Positions 59,200-64,000 of a DNA stretch of 64,000 nucleotides are shown piece after piece; position 1 is the first letter of the stretch; every line of letters starts with the position of its first letter. Both the position numbers and the translations under genes were made by a program. The notes beneath the pieces were generated by a model that had not been told where the DNA came from, did no database searches, and saw only the letters and a program-made list of their open reading frames with translations. This DNA comes from Lunularia cruciata (Eukaryota > Streptophyta > Marchantiopsida > Lunulariales > Lunulariaceae), in NCBI GenBank assembly GCA_948567375.1, contig OX419762.1:43939034-44003033 (forward strand), given 5' to 3'.

Positions 59200-62100
59200 A
59201 CAACATTAGCCCAATCACCTTCTTTGAAAAGCTCCACCTTCTTCTTGCCTTGCCTCTTGTCATAGCTCTCCTTTTGTTTTCTTTGGGCTTGCTTTACTCA
59301 AACCATAAGAATTGCTCTTGCATCTTCTAGTTCTATGAGTGGATCCTTCCTTGACTTATCTACATCACCTCCTTGTTTTCTTCAATCTCTTATGAATACT
59401 TTGGAAGGTAGGAAGATCAAAGTGAATAGGTAAGGTAGACTAAATACCATATACCAATTGAAATGGAAAATATCCGATGGAAGTCTTCATGGTTATCCTA
59501 TACTCCCACAAAACTGCATGAATCCTCTTGCCCTAATGATATTCAGCCTCCTCAATTTTTGCATCTTTGGCCAACATCATGCACAAGCTTTGATTGGTTC
59601 TCTCTGCCAAGCCATTGGAATTTGGCTTAAAGGATATAGTTACTCTATGTGTGATAGAGAAATGTTCTAGCATAGCTATGATGATGCTTCTTATAAACTC
59701 TCCTCCTCTATTAGAAACCAACTCCAAAGGGCATCCAAACCTAGTGATGATGCGTTCATAATCTATCAACTTCATCTTCATTCTTGTCCGTGAATGATCT
59801 AACCTCAACACACTTGGTAAGGTAATCAATAACTACCACAATGTATCAATTGCTCCTTGGGGTTCTATTGAGAGGACCTACAAAATCAATTCCCCACTTC
59901 TCAAAAGGTCTTAGCAATAAAATTGATCTAAGTGGTGGAGTGGAAGTAGAATTTCTAGCAAAAGCTTGAAAAAAATGATAAGTTTTGCAATAATCAAGAT
60001 AATCTGTGAAATCCCTCTCCAATGGTAACCTACATCTAGAATCTTGAAAGCAGTTACCTTTCCTGCAAAGTGTCCTCCACACACTAAACCTTCATGAAAC
60101 TCCTTTATGAGTAGGATTGACTGTTCCTTACCCACTACTCTTTGAAGTAGCCCATCTTTTCCTTGGTGAAAAAGAATATTCTCCACCATTGTGTAAAGTC
60201 TAGATCTTGCTACAAGGGCCTTCCTCTCCATAGCATACGTTCCTTTTGGATAGCTACCTCTTGTAACACAATCCACAATCTCCTTGTAATCCATTGGAAC
60301 CTCTTGAGTGACTAAGATTGTCATGAGCTCCTCAATCAGGAAGGAATCATCCATTGACTCATCTCCATCATGATCATAGGCCCTAGATAACAAATTTGCA
60401 TTTGCATGTTTCTTCCCTAGCCTACCTTCAATGGTGTAGTCATACTCAAACAAGAGTATCATCCACCTTGTTAGTCTCCCTTCCACATTAGGCTTGTTGA
60501 AGATGTACTTCAAAGCCTTGTGATCCGTGACAATGGTGGCTTTCCCTCCAATCAAGCAGTGTCTAAACTTCTTGAGACCAAAGATCATTGCCAACCCTTC
60601 TCTTTCCATGACAAAGTAGTTCTTTTTTGCTGAAACCATCTATCTACTAGCATAATCTATTGGATGATCATGCCCATCTTGGTCTAATTGACTAAGAGTG
60701 CGTCCTATAGCTACATTGGAAGCATCAATGTAGAGGATGAAAGGCTTAATCCAATCAGTTTAGCAAGAATTGGAGCTACAACAAGGGATTGCTTGAGCTC
60801 CTCAAAAGCTTTGAGAGCCTCCTTGTCCTCCAAAATCACCATGTATTCTACACCCTTCTTCATGTAGATAGTTAATGCTTAAGCATTGTTGGAAAATGAG
60901 AAGATGAACCTCCTATAGTACCCAACCATCCCCAAGAATTGGCCTAACTTTGTCAAGCTTGAAGGGAATGGAAGGTTTGAGATTTTCCTCACCTTTTCAA
61001 GATCAACTGCTATTCCATCCTTGGAGATGATGTGCCCCAAAACTAGACCTTCTTCACATCCAAAAATACACCCCTCTGGGTTGAGTGATGCATTTTCTTC
61101 ATCCAAGCATTGCAAGACCTTGATCAGGTGCTCAAAGTGCTCCTCCTTGCTCCCACAGACACAAAAGTCATCAATGAAGTCTCTCACAAATTTCCTAATG
61201 AAAGGTTCAAATACCTTGTTCATGAACCGTTGGAATGTGATTGGAGCATTGCAAAGCCCAAAAGGCATGACCTTGAAAGCATAACTTCCCCAAGGTGTGG
61301 TGAATGTGATGAGTTACTGACGCTCTGGTGCAATCTTGATTTGGTTATATCCATTATAACCATCTCCAAAATTGTACCTCTCATGACTTGTAACATCCTC
61401 CAAGATCTCATCAATAAATGGTAACAAGTAGTACTCCTTCTTGGTAACAACGTTGAGCTTCTTGTAATCCACATATACCTAAAGCTTGCCATTTTTCTTC
61501 TTCACAACCAAAGAAGGTTATTGGTGGGCTAATGCGACGTTATTTTTGGCGGACTAGTCTTGCATGTGACTCCACTTCTATCTTGTGCTCCACCAAGGTG
61601 ACTTCCTTCAGATCCTTGTAGTTGAAAGCAAACACATGGATGAACTTGCAAAAAAATCTCCTCAAATCTCACCTTCTCCTCCTTGATACCATTTGGACCA
61701 TACTTGAGGGTAGATAACCTCCTCTCTATCTCTTCAAGTGCCAATGGTAATTTATCTGGGTCCTTCAAAACCTCTGGCTTAGGTGCAAAATCCATAGCAC
61801 ACAAGGATACACATATGAATCAGATTTAGATTCATCTTCCTCTATGGTAGTCTCCTCCTCCATGCTTGTGTCCACACCCCAAAGCTCCTTCTCCAAAATC
61901 TGATTCCCAATAATCAAAAGATGGTGTATCTAAATGTGAAGTGTTGGTGATGTTAGTCATAGGAACTATGACTCTATGGTTGGATGGGCCAATCCTTAAG
62001 TACGCTTTGTGCCATCGATCAATTGTGCATGCTGCTCTCAACCATAGCCTCCCAAGAAGTAAGTCATAGCTTGAATCCCTCAAGAATTGGAAAGTCATGA

Positions 62101-62330
62101 GATTTTGAGTCATGAGACTCCCATAATTGAAACTACCACCTTGTCCATCACCCCTACTAGTTAAACTTGTTGCTTGTTTGCCATGCTCACCACAAATGTT
62201 GAAAGTCTAAGGGTATCATACTCAACTTCTTCATCAACCTTTTTGACATAACATTCATTGCAGATCCTCTATCAACAAAAGCATCCTTGATGTTGTGACC
62301 ATTCACTCTCACATCAATCTTGGAGGCATA
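59200..62330 (-). pseudogene. Gypsy pol polyprotein, decayed
   Basis: Read on the minus strand, the order is: aspartic protease with DRGSAMN in place of DxGS (about 62,260) and a DSSYDLLLGRLWLR segment; RT with LYVDYKKLN, MPFGLCNAPITFQRFMN, DFIDDF at the YxDD position, and FLGMVGYYRRFI (61,470-60,890); RNase H with TVTDHKALKYIF-like and RLTRWMILLFEYDYTIEG text (60,639-60,400); an integrase zinc region, GGHFAGKVTAFKILDVGYHW; and an integrase core with KWGIDFVGPL, then SNRGGEF, where the second catalytic Asp has become Asn, and NGLAERTN retaining Glu. Stops and frameshifts separate the pieces. An upstream Lys/Ser-rich stretch (62,802-62,389) is the N-terminal part of pol or the C-terminal part of gag. 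Confidence 0.78.
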
Positions 62331-63244
62331 TTCACAAGCATCTCATGGTGTTGGCTTTGCATCCACCACCCATGTTAATACTAGAGCTTTAACTTTTTTT
62401 CTTCCTCTTGCTCCTTGTAGAACTCAAACCACCTCTAAGCTCTTTTCTCAAAGTAGGATTCAAAACAATTGATTTGCCCACTATGATATTAGCCTTGTGA
62501 CAACCAACATCCTCCAAGACATTGTAATTCCATTGTTGCTTTGAGATCAAGAAGTCCTCCATCCCCAACTTCTTCCTTGGAGTCTTTGTTGTTGATGGTG
62601 TTGAAGTGCTTGTACGAGTGCTCCTAGTAGGCACAGGAGTATCTTGGCTAGAAGTAAATCCTTGAGAAGAGTGCACATCCTCTACAAAACGAGCTCTCTT
62701 CTTCTCTTGTGCCAAAAGATCCAAATGAAGACCTTCAAAGTTTGAGCACACTCCCTTCTCATACTTGCTCTCAACCACATCTATGGATGTTATCCCCTTC
62801 ACTTTGTTTGGATAAGAGCCACCTAGGTTTCACTCCCTCCTTCTTTCACTTTATTGGCTCCTTCATAACCCATATACCAATAATTGCATACTTAGTCTAT
62901 TATGTATGAAAGATGCTCTCAATATATCTCACATCCCCATTCTTTTCCTCTGCCTTCTTCATTGCTTCTCAATAGAGGTAGCAGATTTTGCTTTAGCATA
63001 GGTCCAAAGCTTTCATGCATTCAATCTGTATCTTTTGCCAACATTTTCAGAAATGTGGAAGCAAAATCAACCATTTTAAGCTAGAGGAAGAACTTCCTTA
63101 CAAGCTTGAGTCAAATCCTTTCCTTGGTCATTGATGAATACACCTAAAATTTTACTTCTTTTGGATACTTAAGAAATTAATTCTAGGCCTATTTTCATTA
63201 TTATGGTGCTTATCCCTAGCTAAAATAACTAACTTATCCTCACT

Positions 63245-63986
63245 GGTAATATTGCAAGGATAGTAGAGAGAAAAAAATGCACAAACACAAGTTTTACACT
63301 CAAACTTCAATGCCCCAAAGGAGCACCTTCTCTTTATTATATAGTCAAAGAGGATCTCCTCCAAGGAAGCTCCACCATAGGATTAGGTACATAGATAGGT
63401 GACATGTCAACAAGCTCCACCCTTGGATTACTTACTTGGATGGTTGACATGTCGGTCCTGGTCCTATCTGGTTGGTCAAACAAGCTTTGATAGGAGAGAA
63501 TCTTTTAGTGAATCTTCCTATAAGAATCTCAAAATCACATGGGTGAGGTACCATTGGAAAGCTCTCAATGAGACAAATGGGGGGAGTGAAGGGCCAACCT
63601 TTCCTCTATTGGGGAGAATTTGCACATTTTTGAGGCCTAATCCATCTATTTAGGACTCTAAAATTGCTTTCAAAGATTTCAGGCATAATTTTGTTCCTAC
63701 TCTATTAGTAAAAGTTCCCTTTTGGTGATACCTCTTTCTGATATTTTTAGTCCATCATGTTTAACATCCCTCTAGATATTACCAAACCAATTCTCACCTT
63801 TAGATCATATGTCTAGCTCTTGGTTCTAAGGTTTTTAAGTCTATTTTGGTTTCTGCCCTATTAGTAGAAGTAATCTTTTGGTGATACTTCTATCTGATCT
63901 ATTTTTTCCACCATGTATAACATCATTCCAGCTGTTACCAAACCAAATTTCACATCTAGATCATATGGCTAGCTATTGGTATTACA
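63245..63986 (-). mobile_element. L3: solo LTR (742 bp) inside the Gypsy element
   Basis: Third copy of the L1/L2 LTR family, in minus orientation. The right edge GGTATTACA is intact, and the left edge GGTAATAT is a mutated TGTAATAC. It is flanked on both sides by exactly TCACT (63,240-63,244 and 63,987-63,991), a 5-bp target duplication. U3 holds two units of about 150 bp (boundaries near 63,690 and 63,835). The TATA-like TTATTATATAG region lies near 63,335. Confidence 0.82.
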
Positions 63987-64000
63987 TCACTACAAAAAGA

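Larger units (their letters stand above)
58283..64000 (-). mobile_element. Ty3/Gypsy retrotransposon, minus strand, runs off window
   Basis: The 3' LTR (58,283-58,980) reads on the minus strand from TGTAACACCC to a terminal ...CATAGCA. It is preceded by a polypurine tract (CCGGGGGTAAA, the reverse complement of 58,981 onward), the standard arrangement at a 3' LTR. Its left edge falls precisely where X3 similarity to X2 stops. Pol remnants follow in the order expected for Ty3/Gypsy when read leftward: protease, RT, RNase H, integrase. The 5' LTR and most of gag would lie beyond 64,000. Numerous stops show that it is inactive. Confidence 0.75.

Noticed and set aside
63987-64000. CACTACAAAAAGA at the right edge as a CACTA transposon terminus
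   Set aside because: TCACT at this place is fully explained as the target duplication of the L3 solo LTR, repeated at 63,240. There is too little sequence beyond to support a CACTA element.

Overview
The window is nuclear DNA from a land plant, most likely a bryophyte and probably a liverwort. The evidence is the gene style (small exons, GT..AG introns, AT-rich spacers, Gypsy, pogo and Mutator-like elements) and above all an immune-receptor class with an alpha/beta-hydrolase domain N-terminal to NB-ARC and LRR. Such hydrolase-NBS-LRR (HNL) receptors are known from Marchantia and other non-seed plants. No rRNA gene, functional tRNA, CRISPR or bacterial-type operon was seen.

Three full-scale HNL copies and one small relic are present. 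HNL-A (minus strand, about 4.28-11.85 kb) is a wreck with frameshifts in nearly every exon and a pogo/Tigger transposon inside its NB-ARC exon. HNL-B (plus, 29.36-34.98 kb) and HNL-C (plus, 46.31-52.05 kb) each have six exons joined by phase-0 introns and keep the hydrolase GHSFGG motif, the P-loop GMGGVGKTT, kinase-2, GLPL and an MHD-like motif. Both end abruptly inside their LRR arrays: B by a 23-bp tandem duplication that shifts frame, C by a CAG-to-TAG change. B and C lie on a direct segmental duplication that starts at about 27.43 and 44.40 kb. The relic, HNL-D, is at 17.30-17.54 kb (minus).

Between A and B lies a large inverted duplication. Arm 1 is 12.73-15.95 kb and arm 2 is 24.29-27.0 kb. 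Each arm carries the N-terminal half of a 2-oxoglutarate/Fe(II) dioxygenase gene. The 8.3 kb between the arms holds AT-rich DNA, HNL-D and a degenerate coiled-coil retroelement (X1). Near the left edge is a decayed 5' fragment of the spliceosomal helicase gene Aquarius (2.87-3.3 kb, minus).

The rest is nested mobile DNA. X2 (37.1-41.0 kb) and X3 (55.5-58.3 kb) are minus-strand copies of the coiled-coil element. Each is interrupted by a solo LTR of one family (L1, L2); a third (L3) sits inside a Gypsy element that itself entered X3 and runs off the right edge. A second Gypsy relic at 41.0-42.3 kb encodes integrase followed by a PHD-finger-like module. A nearly complete Mutator-like element with terminal inverted repeats (52,308-54,663) landed just behind HNL-C.

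Taken together this is a plant resistance-gene cluster: tandem and inverted receptor duplication, concerted evolution of LRR repeats, pseudogenisation, and transposon invasion. The likely functional interest is the lipase/esterase-like signalling domain of HNL-B and HNL-C.
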